A stretch of DNA of 64,000 nt, taken from the NCBI GenBank assembly GCA_035303945.1, contig DATGQZ010000020.1, forward strand, positions 60,380-124,379, written 5' to 3'. This stretch comes from DATGMS01 sp035303945 (lineage in GTDB: Bacteria > Bacteroidota > Bacteroidia > Cytophagales > Cyclobacteriaceae). Below are positions 35,858-45,790 of this stretch, piece after piece. Each line of letters opens with the position of its first letter. The stretch's first letter is position 1. Both the position numbers and the translations under genes were made by a program. The notes below the pieces were generated by a model that did not search any database, was not told where the DNA came from, and saw nothing but the letters and a program-made list of their open reading frames with translations.

Positions 35858-38800
35858 ATGAGAAACTTTACTTATCTAAAATCGGGAATGCTTTTATTCC
35901 TGATGGTGTGGTGTACCAGCCTGCTTGCCCAAAACGTACAGGTGACAGGATTGGTGACTGATGAAAGCGGAGAACCTATTCCGGGGACCACTATTTTGGT
36001 GAAAGGAACTACCACGGGTGTGGCCACTGACTTAGATGGCCGCTACTCCCTATCCGCTCCCAATGATGCGGTTTTGGTATTTTCTTTTATCGGCTATCAA
36101 ACCCAGGAAGTGGAAATAGGAAACCGAACGGTCATTGATATTGTGATGATATCGGATTTCAGTTCACTGGAAGAGGTGGTGGTAATCGGATACGGTACGG
36201 CACGAAAAAGAGATCTTACCGGCGCAGTATCCTCGGTCAGAACGGACCGTTTGGAAAATGAAAACCCAAACTCGGTGCAGGACATTCTCCGCGGCAATAT
36301 TGCCGGCTTGAACGTAGGCATGGAGACGTCTGCAAAAGGCGGAGGCGGTTTGGAGGTCCGTGGACGAACTTCTTTGAATGCTGGCAGAAGCCCCTTGATC
36401 GTCTTGGACGGCGCTATCTATTACGGACAGCTTGCCGACATCAATCCCAACGATATTGAATCCATAGATGTGCTGAAAGACGCCAGTTCAGCGGCCGTAT
36501 TTGGAGCAAAGGCCGCCAGCGGTGTAGTTTTGGTGACTACTAAGACTGGACAAGGCGACAAGCCCACGATCAAGATCAACACCAACTGGGGAGTGGCAGC
36601 CATGTCTGTGCATGAACCTGTGTATGGACCCCATGAATTCATTTCTTGGAGAGAGGATGTAATGAAATCCATCAATGCAGGGGGCTATGAACCTTATCGT
36701 TTTTCGGATCCAAGGAATCTGCCCTCCAATATTTCCCTTGAACAATGGTTGTCTTATGATGGGTCAGAGGGAGATCCTGTGACCGTATGGCTTCAGCGGC
36801 TAAATATGCAACCAGTAGAAATAGCCAATTATAAAGCAGGCAGCAGCGTCAATTGGTACGACAAAATGTTCCAAAACGGTTTACGGCAGGATCATACGGT
36901 CAGCTTGTCAGGCAGCAACCAAGGCATAAAGTATTATTGGTCCTTGGGTTATTTGGATAATGAAGGGTTAATTGTAGGGGATAAGTTCACAACCATCCGT
37001 AGCCGGGTGAATCTGGAAGGCAAGGTAAATGACTTTCTTTCAGTGGGGATGAATATGCAGTTTGCGGATAGGGATGAGAGCCAGGTGCCGGTGGATTGGG
37101 GGCAACTCAGGGTGCTTTCTCCATGGGGTTCGGAATACGATGAGGAGGGAAACTACACTTGGCGGCCCAACACCGAAGCCAGTGGTGGTGTCCATCCTTA
37201 CTACGGCCCAAGCCATACAGACAGGCTGCAGAAGGAAACTACAATCAATGCTACACTTTTTGCAAAGATCAACCTTCCTTTTGGCATTAGCTTCCGTACC
37301 AATTTTACTCCCCGCTACGAATTCTATGAGCGGTATAACCATGAATCCTCTGATCATGCCGAGTGGGGTGCAAGGGGTGGTAATGCCTCTCGCCAGCAGC
37401 GAAAAGTGTATTACTGGCAGGTGGATAATATCCTTAGTTGGAGCAAAAACATCAATGATGTGCATAACTTTGATGTGACACTATTAGCAAATGCGGAGAA
37501 ATTCCAGAGCTGGGACAATACCATGAGCAACAACGGGTTTGAACCGCATGATCGCCTTGGCTACCACAACATCGGCGCCGGCATCAACCCCATCGTCAGC
37601 AGTAATGATCAATACTCAACCGGTGATGCTTTGATGGCGAGGGTGATCTATTCATTGTATGACCGATATATCTTGACAGCATCAGTGAGAAGGGACGGAT
37701 ATTCCGCTTTTGGGCAGAGTAATCCACGCGCCACCTTCTACTCTGCTGCCTTGGGATGGGTATTTACAGAGGAGGATTTCTTCCAATCTAGCTGGTTAAA
37801 CTACGGCAAGTTGAGAGCTTCTTACGGTGTCAACGGTAACAGGGATATTGGCCGCTATGCTGCCTTGTCAGATTTGAACACAGGCAAGTATTTCTACCAG
37901 CGTCCCGATGGTACCCTATATTTTGTCAATCAGCTGTACGTCAACACCATGATGAATAAAAACCTGCGCTGGGAGAAAACAGCCTCACTTAATTTCGGTG
38001 TGGACTTTACACTGTTTAATAACGTGATTGATGGTACCATCGAAGCTTACGACATGTCCACCACTGACCTGTTGGTGGAGCGGAGCTTGCCGGATATTTT
38101 GGGCTTTAACTGGGTGTATGATAACCTGGGTGAGGTGAGAAACAAAGGCTTTGAAATTAGCCTGAACAGCACCAATATCAGCCGCGAAAACTTTACCTGG
38201 CGTTCGGGTGTCAACTTCCAGCTCAACCGCAACAAAATCATCAGCTTGTATGGTGATATGGGTCCTGATGGTAAGGAACTCGATGATCTGACCAACAACT
38301 GGTTTATCGGTAAGGCAATTGATCAGATTTGGCACTGGAAAACGAATGGGATATGGCAGTCAAACGAAGCAGAAGAAGCAGACAGATATGGGGTGAAGCC
38401 TGGGGATTATAAGGTCGTGGATGTCAATGGCGACGGGGTGTTTACCAATGCTGATAAACAATTTTTGGGTTATGGAGAACCGCGCTTTAGATGGAGCCTT
38501 AGAAATGACTTTAAGCTCTATAAAAACTTCGATTTAGGAATGCAGATATATTCCTATTGGGGACATTCCAGCTCCTTCAATCAGCTGAAGAACAGAGATG
38601 GCTTCCTTGACCGTACCAGTTCTTATGTGTTCCCTTACTGGACAGAGGAGAATCCGAACAACGAATGGGCAAGGCTGTACTCCAGTGAAGGTGGAGCCAG
38701 TGGCTTCAACATCTATAGAAAAAGATCCTTTATCAGACTGGAGAATATTTCTTTAGCTTACACTGTGCCTCACGCACTTGTACAGAAGGCCAAAATCCAG

Positions 38801-38926
38801 AGCCTTCGTGTATATGGCAATGTCAGAAATGTGGCATTTTATGCGCCTGAGTGGGATTTTTGGGATCCAGAAAATGTCGGCCCGACACCACGCTATTTCA
38901 CGCTTGGCGTGGACATTACCCTATAA
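35858..38926 (+). CDS. SusC-family TonB-linked outer-membrane transporter
   Basis: A 1022-residue SusC/RagA protein. In order: signal peptide (to LLAQN, about 25), carboxypeptidase-regulatory-like domain (VTGLVTDESGEPIPGTTILVKG, about 29-105), plug domain with the SusC signature (DVLKDASSAAVFGAKAASG, about 205-225), and the barrel, ending in an aromatic-rich strand. It imports oligosaccharides or sugars with the lipoprotein SusD encoded 24 bp downstream. The substrate is not evident; context (XylA, XylB, UxuA) points to xylose- or uronate-containing glycans. Confidence 0.93.
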   Translation: MRNFTYLKSGMLLFLMVWCTSLLAQNVQVTGLVTDESGEPIPGTTILVKGTTTGVATDLDGRYSLSAPNDAVLVFSFIGYQTQEVEIGNRTVIDIVMISDFSSLEEVVVIGYGTARKRDLTGAVSSVRTDRLENENPNSVQDILRGNIAGLNVGMETSAKGGGGLEVRGRTSLNAGRSPLIVLDGAIYYGQLADINPNDIESIDVLKDASSAAVFGAKAASGVVLVTTKTGQGDKPTIKINTNWGVAAMSVHEPVYGPHEFISWREDVMKSINAGGYEPYRFSDPRNLPSNISLEQWLSYDGSEGDPVTVWLQRLNMQPVEIANYKAGSSVNWYDKMFQNGLRQDHTVSLSGSNQGIKYYWSLGYLDNEGLIVGDKFTTIRSRVNLEGKVNDFLSVGMNMQFADRDESQVPVDWGQLRVLSPWGSEYDEEGNYTWRPNTEASGGVHPYYGPSHTDRLQKETTINATLFAKINLPFGISFRTNFTPRYEFYERYNHESSDHAEWGARGGNASRQQRKVYYWQVDNILSWSKNINDVHNFDVTLLANAEKFQSWDNTMSNNGFEPHDRLGYHNIGAGINPIVSSNDQYSTGDALMARVIYSLYDRYILTASVRRDGYSAFGQSNPRATFYSAALGWVFTEEDFFQSSWLNYGKLRASYGVNGNRDIGRYAALSDLNTGKYFYQRPDGTLYFVNQLYVNTMMNKNLRWEKTASLNFGVDFTLFNNVIDGTIEAYDMSTTDLLVERSLPDILGFNWVYDNLGEVRNKGFEISLNSTNISRENFTWRSGVNFQLNRNKIISLYGDMGPDGKELDDLTNNWFIGKAIDQIWHWKTNGIWQSNEAEEADRYGVKPGDYKVVDVNGDGVFTNADKQFLGYGEPRFRWSLRNDFKLYKNFDLGMQIYSYWGHSSSFNQLKNRDGFLDRTSSYVFPYWTEENPNNEWARLYSSEGGASGFNIYRKRSFIRLENISLAYTVPHALVQKAKIQSLRVYGNVRNVAFYAPEWDFWDPENVGPTPRYFTLGVDITL

Positions 38927-38950
38927 TTTGAATGCTTAAATTGGAAAAAA

Positions 38951-40795
38951 ATGACAGCTAAATATAGAAAACCAGTTGTATGTCTTGGCCTTACCCTGTT
39001 GTTGGGGGTTACTAGCTGCCAAGAAGAATGGCTTGAGCCTAAACCGCTTTCCTTCTTTGCGCCTGAAAACACCTACAACCAAGCCAGCGGTTTATGGGGT
39101 GCACTAGTGGCTTGTGAGCGTAATATGCGGCACGAATTGACGGGTGATGGACCTCCGATACTTACCGAGCACATCTTTTCGGAAGTGGCAGTGGAAGGAA
39201 CCACTGACAAATCCGGTCCGGCCCAGGATTTAAATTTGATGATCACTCCTGATGCGCAACTTAATCATGTGGACTACAACAGGATTGGGTGGTATTGGTA
39301 TGAAGGCTTCAAGGGCATCAAATACGCCAATGTAGTGGTCTCGCGTATTGATGATCCACAGGATTATCAATCCATAGAAGAACGTAATCACATTTTAGGC
39401 ACTGCCTACTTCCACAGGGCGCTTCGTTATTATCGTCTCACACATCAGTTTGGAGATGTGCCATTGATATTGGATGAAATCATTGAACCTAAATTGGATT
39501 TCTATTCCACCGATCGGGAAGTGATTCTGAGGAAAATGAAGGAAGATCTCGAGTTTGCAGAGCAGTGGGTACCGGAAGTAATCGACAGAGGGCGTGTCCC
39601 AAAAGGAGCAGTGCAGCACCTCCTCACAAAGGTCAACCTGGCTTTGGGTTTATTTGATGATGCAATTGCTTCGGCGAGCAGGTTGATCGATGGGGGACAA
39701 TATGCGTTAATGACTTCAAGATTTGGGTCGGTGGCCAATGATCCTACCAAAAATGTGATATGGGATCTTCACCGCCCCGAAAACAAATCTATTAATGCTA
39801 ATCGGGAGGCCATCCTTTTGGTGATGGATCGGCAGGACACAGAGGGTAACTCTGATGGAATGACGTCTATGCGCCAAGCAGTACCTTTTTGGTTTAATAA
39901 CATCAATACGCCAGAGGGTAATCGAGGCACGTTTGATACCCCAGGTGTAGAATTCGATCAGGTAACCCGCTACGGAAGGGGCATCGGTAGGCTTCGTGGT
40001 ACTTGGTATCACCAAAGCATGATCTGGGACGACCCTGATGACCTTCGCCATGCTCCAGGCAACTGGATGAACATGGAGGATCTGGTATATAACAATCCAG
40101 ATATCAAAGGTAAAGACTCCTATTATGGAAAGCAGCTTCAATTTAGAAACAATAGCGGTACCATATTAGTGGTAGATACCATTCGGAGCTGGTTTTCATG
40201 GCCGCATTATAAAGTATATGTGCCAGACCCACAGCGGGTACAGCCACAGGGAGGCCAAAGCGACTGGTATATCTACCGGTTAGCCGAAACTTATCTGTTG
40301 CGTGCTGAAGCTTATGTGTGGAAGGGTGATCTTGCCAATGCTGCTGCAGATATCAATGCCGTTAGAACCCGTGCAGGTGCAGCACCTTACAGTCCAGATC
40401 AAGTTAATATCGGTACGGTGTTGGATGAGCGGGCAAGAGAACTGTATTACGAAGAGCACCGTAAGACAGAGTTGACCCGAATGTCATACATTTTTGCCAA
40501 AACAGGTAAGCAGGCTTATAACGGCAAGACCTACAGCTTAGAGACTTTCTCTGAAAGCAACTTTTTCTTTGACAGGATCATGGAAAAAACGGATTTCTAC
40601 AACAAAGGAGTAAAGACTAGGCATGGTGACGAATACACCATGAGCCCTTACCACGTCTTATGGCCTGTACCTGCTGGAGCGATTAACTCCAATACAAAAG
40701 GTCGCATCAATCAAAATAAAGGTTATTCCGGTTATGAGAGTAACGTGCCACCACTCACTACGCTGCCCGAGGAACGAACAGGAACAGAGGGTTAA
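38951..40795 (+). CDS. SusD-family glycan-binding lipoprotein
   Basis: A 614-residue SusD/RagB lipoprotein with signal ending in GVTSC (Cys23). The TPR-rich N-terminal half and the C-terminal SusD domain are seen in segments such as HILGTAYFHRALRYYRL and YRLAETYLLRAEAYVWKGD followed by AAADINAVRTRAGA. It forms the surface lid of the SusC transporter and captures ligand. A strong terminator follows, so the genes after it need their own promoter. Confidence 0.93.
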   Translation: MTAKYRKPVVCLGLTLLLGVTSCQEEWLEPKPLSFFAPENTYNQASGLWGALVACERNMRHELTGDGPPILTEHIFSEVAVEGTTDKSGPAQDLNLMITPDAQLNHVDYNRIGWYWYEGFKGIKYANVVVSRIDDPQDYQSIEERNHILGTAYFHRALRYYRLTHQFGDVPLILDEIIEPKLDFYSTDREVILRKMKEDLEFAEQWVPEVIDRGRVPKGAVQHLLTKVNLALGLFDDAIASASRLIDGGQYALMTSRFGSVANDPTKNVIWDLHRPENKSINANREAILLVMDRQDTEGNSDGMTSMRQAVPFWFNNINTPEGNRGTFDTPGVEFDQVTRYGRGIGRLRGTWYHQSMIWDDPDDLRHAPGNWMNMEDLVYNNPDIKGKDSYYGKQLQFRNNSGTILVVDTIRSWFSWPHYKVYVPDPQRVQPQGGQSDWYIYRLAETYLLRAEAYVWKGDLANAAADINAVRTRAGAAPYSPDQVNIGTVLDERARELYYEEHRKTELTRMSYIFAKTGKQAYNGKTYSLETFSESNFFFDRIMEKTDFYNKGVKTRHGDEYTMSPYHVLWPVPAGAINSNTKGRINQNKGYSGYESNVPPLTTLPEERTGTEG

Positions 40796-40822
40796 ATATT
40801 AATAATGCGTTTATGATTTGAG

Positions 40823-40856
40823 GCGAAGGAAACAATTTCCTTCGCTTCTTTTTTCC
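40823..40856 (+). terminator. Intrinsic terminator after susD
   Basis: Perfect 10-bp stem GCGAAGGAAA (40823-40832) / TTTCCTTCGC (40836-40845) with a 3-nt loop, followed by a T-rich tract to 40854. Confidence 0.85.
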
Positions 40857-41034
40857 ATAAATGGAAAGGCATCAACTCCAACATGCGCGGATCGAAGAAT
40901 TGTGTCACAAATCAGAAACTGCGATTATGATTTTCAAAAAGTATGATTACTTTAGTAAAATAAAAGGATGCACATTAACTGACGTCCTGAGGATTTTTGT
41001 CCTGTTAATCTTAATGATATAATTAACAATAACC

Positions 41035-42678
41035 ATGAATTTTACTACGCTGGACCTCCTAATTTTTATAGGATACTGTGTCTTGATTCTCTTTATGGGC
41101 TATTTTGTTTCCAAGGAGAAAGAAGGTCATATCAAAGATTCTAACGATTACTTTCTGGCCAGTAAAGCACTGCCCTGGTGGGCTGTGGGAGCCTCATTGA
41201 TTGCTTCAAATATTTCAGCCGAGCAGTTTATCGGTATGTCCGGTTCTGGCTTTGCTTTAGGTCTTGCGATTTCTACCTATGAATGGATGGCAGCAGCGAC
41301 ATTATTGGTAGTGGCTATCTTCTTTTTGCCTATTTACCTCAAAGAGGGGATCAGCACCATGCCGCAGTTTTTGCTCAAAAGGTATGACAGTAGGGTGAGA
41401 ACAGTGATGGCGGTTTTTTGGCTGTTGGTGTATGTATTTGTAAACCTCACTTCCGTTCTTTATCTGGGTGCTCTAAGCTTGGATACGATTTTGGGCATTC
41501 CCATGACTTACGGTATCATTGGCTTGGCATTGTTTGCCATGCTTTATTCCATATATGGCGGGCTCAAGGCTGTGGCATGGACCGATGTAGTTCAGGTTGT
41601 ATTTTTGGTATTGGGAGGCTTGGCCACTACCTACCTAGCGCTTGGTATGGTAGGCGACGGCAATATCCTTTCCGGCTTCTCCACACTTATGGCAGAAGCG
41701 CCTGGTCATTTTAAAATGATTTTTGAAGAGGGAGAAATGATGATTCCAGACGGTGCCGGTGGACAACGGGATGCGTATTTGGATCTACCAGGCATCAGCG
41801 TGTTGATCGGCGGGATGTGGGTGATCAACCTCAACTACTGGGGCTTCAATCAATACATTACCCAGCGGGCTTTGGCAGCTAAAGACCTCAATGAAGCGCA
41901 GAAGGGGATGATTTTTGCGGGTTTTCTTAAGCTGTTGATGCCATTGATTGTTGTTATTCCTGGTATAGCAGCTTATGTTATTGTAAATAACGGTGTAGAC
42001 GCGGGCTTTATCGCCTCCATGCAAGATCCCGTCACAGGCATTATAAAGTCTGATAGAGCATACCCTACCTTGCTTCAGTTGTTGCCCTCGGGATTAAAAG
42101 GCCTAGCCTTTGCCGCATTGGCTGCTGCTATTGTATCATCCTTGGCTTCTATGGCCAACAGTACTTCGACGATCTTTACCTTAGACATCTACAAGACCTT
42201 TTTTGATGCCAACGCATCTGAGAAAAAGCAGGTGAGGGTAGGTAGAATTGCTGCAGTGGTTGCTTTCATCATAGCAGCCATTGTTGCTCCAGCCCTTAGC
42301 GCTCTGGATCAGGCCTTCCAATATATCCAGGAATATACAGGATTTATATCCCCCGGTGTGTTTGCGATCTTTATGTTTGGCTTCTTCTGGAAGAAAACCA
42401 CATCCAATGCGGCGCTCACCGCAGCCATACTGACTATTCCGCTTTCGGCCTTGCTGAAGTTTATGTTCCCATTATTGCCTTTCATTGATAGAATGGGCAT
42501 TGTTTTCTTAATTCTTTCAGCCTTAATAGTTGCCATCAGTTTGGTAGGAGGTAAGGGAAAGGATCATCCAAATGGTATAGAAATTACCAAAGACTTGTTC
42601 AGGACAAGTATGGCCTTCAAGATTGGTGCAATCCTTATCAGCGGCATTATTGCAGCTTTATACATAACCTTCTGGTAA
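41035..42678 (+). CDS. SGLT-type sodium/sugar symporter
   Basis: A 547-residue member of the solute:sodium symporter family with about 14 transmembrane helices. It is close to the well-studied Vibrio vSGLT: NISAEQFIGMSGSG, YVFVNLTSVLYLG, YSIYGGLKAVAWTD and YWGFNQYITQR are all recognisable, including residues around the sugar and sodium sites. It would carry a monosaccharide with sodium across the inner membrane. Xylulokinase and xylose isomerase follow directly, so xylose is the likely cargo, though vSGLT itself carries galactose or glucose. The 239-bp gap upstream, after the susD terminator, holds no promoter I can name. Confidence 0.92.
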   Translation: MNFTTLDLLIFIGYCVLILFMGYFVSKEKEGHIKDSNDYFLASKALPWWAVGASLIASNISAEQFIGMSGSGFALGLAISTYEWMAAATLLVVAIFFLPIYLKEGISTMPQFLLKRYDSRVRTVMAVFWLLVYVFVNLTSVLYLGALSLDTILGIPMTYGIIGLALFAMLYSIYGGLKAVAWTDVVQVVFLVLGGLATTYLALGMVGDGNILSGFSTLMAEAPGHFKMIFEEGEMMIPDGAGGQRDAYLDLPGISVLIGGMWVINLNYWGFNQYITQRALAAKDLNEAQKGMIFAGFLKLLMPLIVVIPGIAAYVIVNNGVDAGFIASMQDPVTGIIKSDRAYPTLLQLLPSGLKGLAFAALAAAIVSSLASMANSTSTIFTLDIYKTFFDANASEKKQVRVGRIAAVVAFIIAAIVAPALSALDQAFQYIQEYTGFISPGVFAIFMFGFFWKKTTSNAALTAAILTIPLSALLKFMFPLLPFIDRMGIVFLILSALIVAISLVGGKGKDHPNGIEITKDLFRTSMAFKIGAILISGIIAALYITFW

Positions 42679-42691
42679 AATCCCTTTGACA

Positions 42692-44182
42692 ATGAGAAAA
42701 TTATTGATCGGCTACGACATCGGAAGTTCGTCGGTTAAAACCACTTTGCTGGATGCGGACACGGGCAAGGTGGTGGCATCGGAAAGCCTGCCGAAAGAGG
42801 AAATGTTGATAGCTTCCCCAAAGAAAGAGTGGGCAGAGCAAGATCCCATGATGTGGTGGAAATATATTGTGGAAACCACCCATAAAGTTCGTGAGGAAGC
42901 CCGCATCCAACCTGGCGAGGTACAGGCTATTGGGATTTCTTATCAAATGCATGGGCTGGTGATGGTAGATAAGAAGGGCGAAGTTATTCGTCCGTCTATT
43001 ATATGGTGTGATAGTAGAGCGGTTGAAATCGGCAATCAGGCATTTAACGTGTTAGGCAGTGACTACTGCCTGTCCAGGTTGTTGAATTCTCCTGGCAATT
43101 TTACAGCTTCAAAGCTGAGGTGGGTGAAGGAAAATGAGCCCCATCATTTTGAGCGGATCCATAAAATCATGCTTCCCGGTGATTTTATTGCCATGAAATT
43201 AACCGGAGAAATCCTCACTTCCGAAACCGGTCTTTCTGAAGGTATATTCTGGGATTTTAAGGACAATGGCATTTCCGATAAGCTGCTGAGCCATTATGGG
43301 ATTGACCGTTCCTTATTGGCTGATGCTGTTCCTTCTTTTTCACATCAGGGTACAGTCACGAAAGAAGCTGCGGAGCTTTTGGGTTTGGATGCAGGCATAC
43401 CTATTACTTATCGTTCCGGTGACCAGCCCAACAATGCTTTTTCCCTTAATGTGTTGGAGGAAGGTGAACTTGCAACTACCGCCGGTACATCTGGGACTGT
43501 CTACGGTGTAAGCACGAAAGCAGTTTATGATCCAGATTCCAGGGTCAACACCTTCGTACACGTCAACCATAGTGCCTCTAGACCCCGATATGGCGTTTTG
43601 CTTTGTGTCAATGGAACAGGAATTCTCAACAGTTGGCTTAAACGTAATTTAGGCGAGAAGTCTATTTCCTATGAAGAAATGAATCAATTGGCTGCCGAAG
43701 TCCCTATCGGTGCGGAGGGGTTGGATTTTATACCCTTCGGTAATGGCGCAGAGCGAATTCTGAAAAACCGTCAAGTGGATGCTCACCTTTCCGGACTGAA
43801 CCTGTTGAAGCATGACAAGCGACATGTGCTCCGCGCGGGACAGGAGGGCATAGTAGCTTCTTTGACCTATGGTTTCAATATCATGAAAGGTATGGGCCTA
43901 AACCTTAATACCGTAAAGGCAGGTAAAGCAAACATGTTTCTCAGCCCATTGTTTAGGGAGGCTTTTGTCAATATGAATCAGGTAAGTTTGGAACTTTATA
44001 ATACGGATGGTTCACAGGGGGCTGCAAGAGGTGCAGGCATTGGTCTTGGTCTTTATCCCGATCCCCAGTCTGCTTTTGTAGGGCTGGAGAAGGTAGCGTC
44101 GCTCGATCCCGACAATGAGCTGCAAAATGCCTATGCAGAGGTGTATGGGCGTTGGAAAGAGAGACTGGAAAAGTTGTCTTAG
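42692..44182 (+). CDS. xylB: Xylulokinase
   Basis: A 496-residue FGGY-family kinase that phosphorylates D-xylulose. The N-terminal phosphate loop GYDIGSSSVKTT, the substrate segment SYQMHGLVMVD followed by IWCDSRA, and the FGGY nucleotide site around GNGAERI and GSQGAARGAG are present. The frame also has a TTG at 42686, but the ATG at 42692 gives the standard start MRKLLIGYDIG. It lies 13 bp after the symporter. Xylose isomerase follows 109 bp later. Confidence 0.92.
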   Translation: MRKLLIGYDIGSSSVKTTLLDADTGKVVASESLPKEEMLIASPKKEWAEQDPMMWWKYIVETTHKVREEARIQPGEVQAIGISYQMHGLVMVDKKGEVIRPSIIWCDSRAVEIGNQAFNVLGSDYCLSRLLNSPGNFTASKLRWVKENEPHHFERIHKIMLPGDFIAMKLTGEILTSETGLSEGIFWDFKDNGISDKLLSHYGIDRSLLADAVPSFSHQGTVTKEAAELLGLDAGIPITYRSGDQPNNAFSLNVLEEGELATTAGTSGTVYGVSTKAVYDPDSRVNTFVHVNHSASRPRYGVLLCVNGTGILNSWLKRNLGEKSISYEEMNQLAAEVPIGAEGLDFIPFGNGAERILKNRQVDAHLSGLNLLKHDKRHVLRAGQEGIVASLTYGFNIMKGMGLNLNTVKAGKANMFLSPLFREAFVNMNQVSLELYNTDGSQGAARGAGIGLGLYPDPQSAFVGLEKVASLDPDNELQNAYAEVYGRWKERLEKLS

Positions 44183-44291
44183 GCTTGGATTAATTTTGTT
44201 GCTCTATCTATAATGCTTTGTTGGGCTTGTACAACATTCCGTCCCGAGCAAATTTAATGATCGAATAATAAACCAATAACTCATTACCATT

Positions 44292-45605
44292 ATGTCGAAA
44301 ACCTATTTCCCTAACATCGAGAAAATCAAATTTGAGGGCAGGGATTCTAAAAATCCTTTAGCCTTTAAATTTTATGATGAAAACAAGGTCATTGCGGGTA
44401 AAACCATGAAGGAGCACTTCCGCTTTGCTATAGCTTATTGGCATTCCTTCTGTGCTACAGGAAATGACCCCTTCGGCCCTGGTACCATCGTGCATGAATG
44501 GGATCAGGCACAAGATCCTATACAGCGCGCCAAAGATAAGATGGATGCCGCCTTCGAATTTATCACCAAGATAGGAGCACCCTTTTACTGTTTCCATGAT
44601 GTAGATTTAATCGATGAAGGACACGATATTGGAGAGTACGAACGCCGCATGGAAGCTATTGTAGAATATGCCAAGCAAAAACAGCAGGAAACAGGTGTTA
44701 AATTGCTGTGGGGCACGGCCAATGTATTCAGCAATCCGCGTTATATGAACGGTGCATCTACGAACCCTGACTTTGACGTAGTTGCCTATGCTGCCACACA
44801 AGTGAAAAACTCCATTGATGCTACTATCGCCTTAGGAGGTGAAAACTATGTGTTTTGGGGTGGTAGAGAGGGTTACATGTCCTTACTCAATACGGATATG
44901 AAAAGAGAGGTCGAGCACATGGCTCAGTTCCTCACCATGGCAAGAGACTATGGCCGTAAACAAGGATTCAAAGGCACTTTCCTGATAGAGCCTAAACCTA
45001 TGGAACCTACCAAACATCAATATGATTATGATGCTGCCACAGTAATAGGTTTCCTCAGGCACTATGGGTTAGATAAGGATTTTAAACTGAATTTGGAAGT
45101 AAACCACGCTACCTTGGCAGGGCATACCTTTCAGCATGAACTACAGGTGGCTGTAGACGCAGGTTTGTTGGGCAGTATTGATGCCAATAGAGGTGACTAC
45201 CAAAATGGATGGGACACTGATCAGTTTGCCATCAACCTACAGGAGTTGACCGAAGCCATGCTGGTTATTTTGGAAGGAGGAGGCTTAGGCAGCGGAGGGG
45301 TAAACTTCGATGCCAAGATCAGAAGAAATTCTACAGACTTGGATGATCTTTTCCACGCACATGTGGGAAGTATGGATGCATTCGCACGGGGCTTGATCAT
45401 TGCAAATGACATTTTGGAGCAGTCCGATTATAAAGCTTTAAGGAAGCAACGCTACGCTTCCTTTGACAGCGGCAAAGGAAAAGCCTTTGAAAGTGGGCAA
45501 CTCAGCTTGGAGGACTTAAGAAATCATGCAATTGCTACTGGAGAGCCTAAAAAGACCAGTGGAAAGCAAGAAATGTACGAGAACATCTTGAACCAATTCA
45601 TTTAA
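44292..45605 (+). CDS. xylA: Xylose isomerase
   Basis: A 437-residue class II xylose isomerase converting D-xylose to D-xylulose. Active-site signatures are FYCFHDVDL (catalytic His), VFWGGREGYMSLLNTDM (metal-binding Glu) and LIEPKPMEPTKHQYD (Lys and metal ligands). The length of about 440 with an N-terminal extension is typical of class II enzymes. With xylB and the symporter it makes a complete xylose entry route into the pentose-phosphate pathway. A strong terminator follows. Confidence 0.96.
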   Translation: MSKTYFPNIEKIKFEGRDSKNPLAFKFYDENKVIAGKTMKEHFRFAIAYWHSFCATGNDPFGPGTIVHEWDQAQDPIQRAKDKMDAAFEFITKIGAPFYCFHDVDLIDEGHDIGEYERRMEAIVEYAKQKQQETGVKLLWGTANVFSNPRYMNGASTNPDFDVVAYAATQVKNSIDATIALGGENYVFWGGREGYMSLLNTDMKREVEHMAQFLTMARDYGRKQGFKGTFLIEPKPMEPTKHQYDYDAATVIGFLRHYGLDKDFKLNLEVNHATLAGHTFQHELQVAVDAGLLGSIDANRGDYQNGWDTDQFAINLQELTEAMLVILEGGGLGSGGVNFDAKIRRNSTDLDDLFHAHVGSMDAFARGLIIANDILEQSDYKALRKQRYASFDSGKGKAFESGQLSLEDLRNHAIATGEPKKTSGKQEMYENILNQFI

Positions 45606-45610
45606 ACGGA

Positions 45611-45639
45611 AAGCCGGATTTCAGATCCGGCTTTTTTTT
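45611..45639 (+). terminator. Intrinsic terminator after xylA
   Basis: Stem AAGCCGGAT (45611-45619) / ATCCGGCTT (45625-45633), 5-nt loop, then a run of T to 45639. Confidence 0.9.
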
Positions 45640-45790
45640 ACGGTTGTTTTTGTTCAATAAGTACATTTCTTTCCTCAATCCCCTGAGAATTTCCTACCCG
45701 AGGTCCCTGATTCCAACTGCTGTTGGATCCTGACGAAAGCCGTTTGGTATATTTTTTGGCTGGCATATCACGAACTATAGCCCTCGCTTT

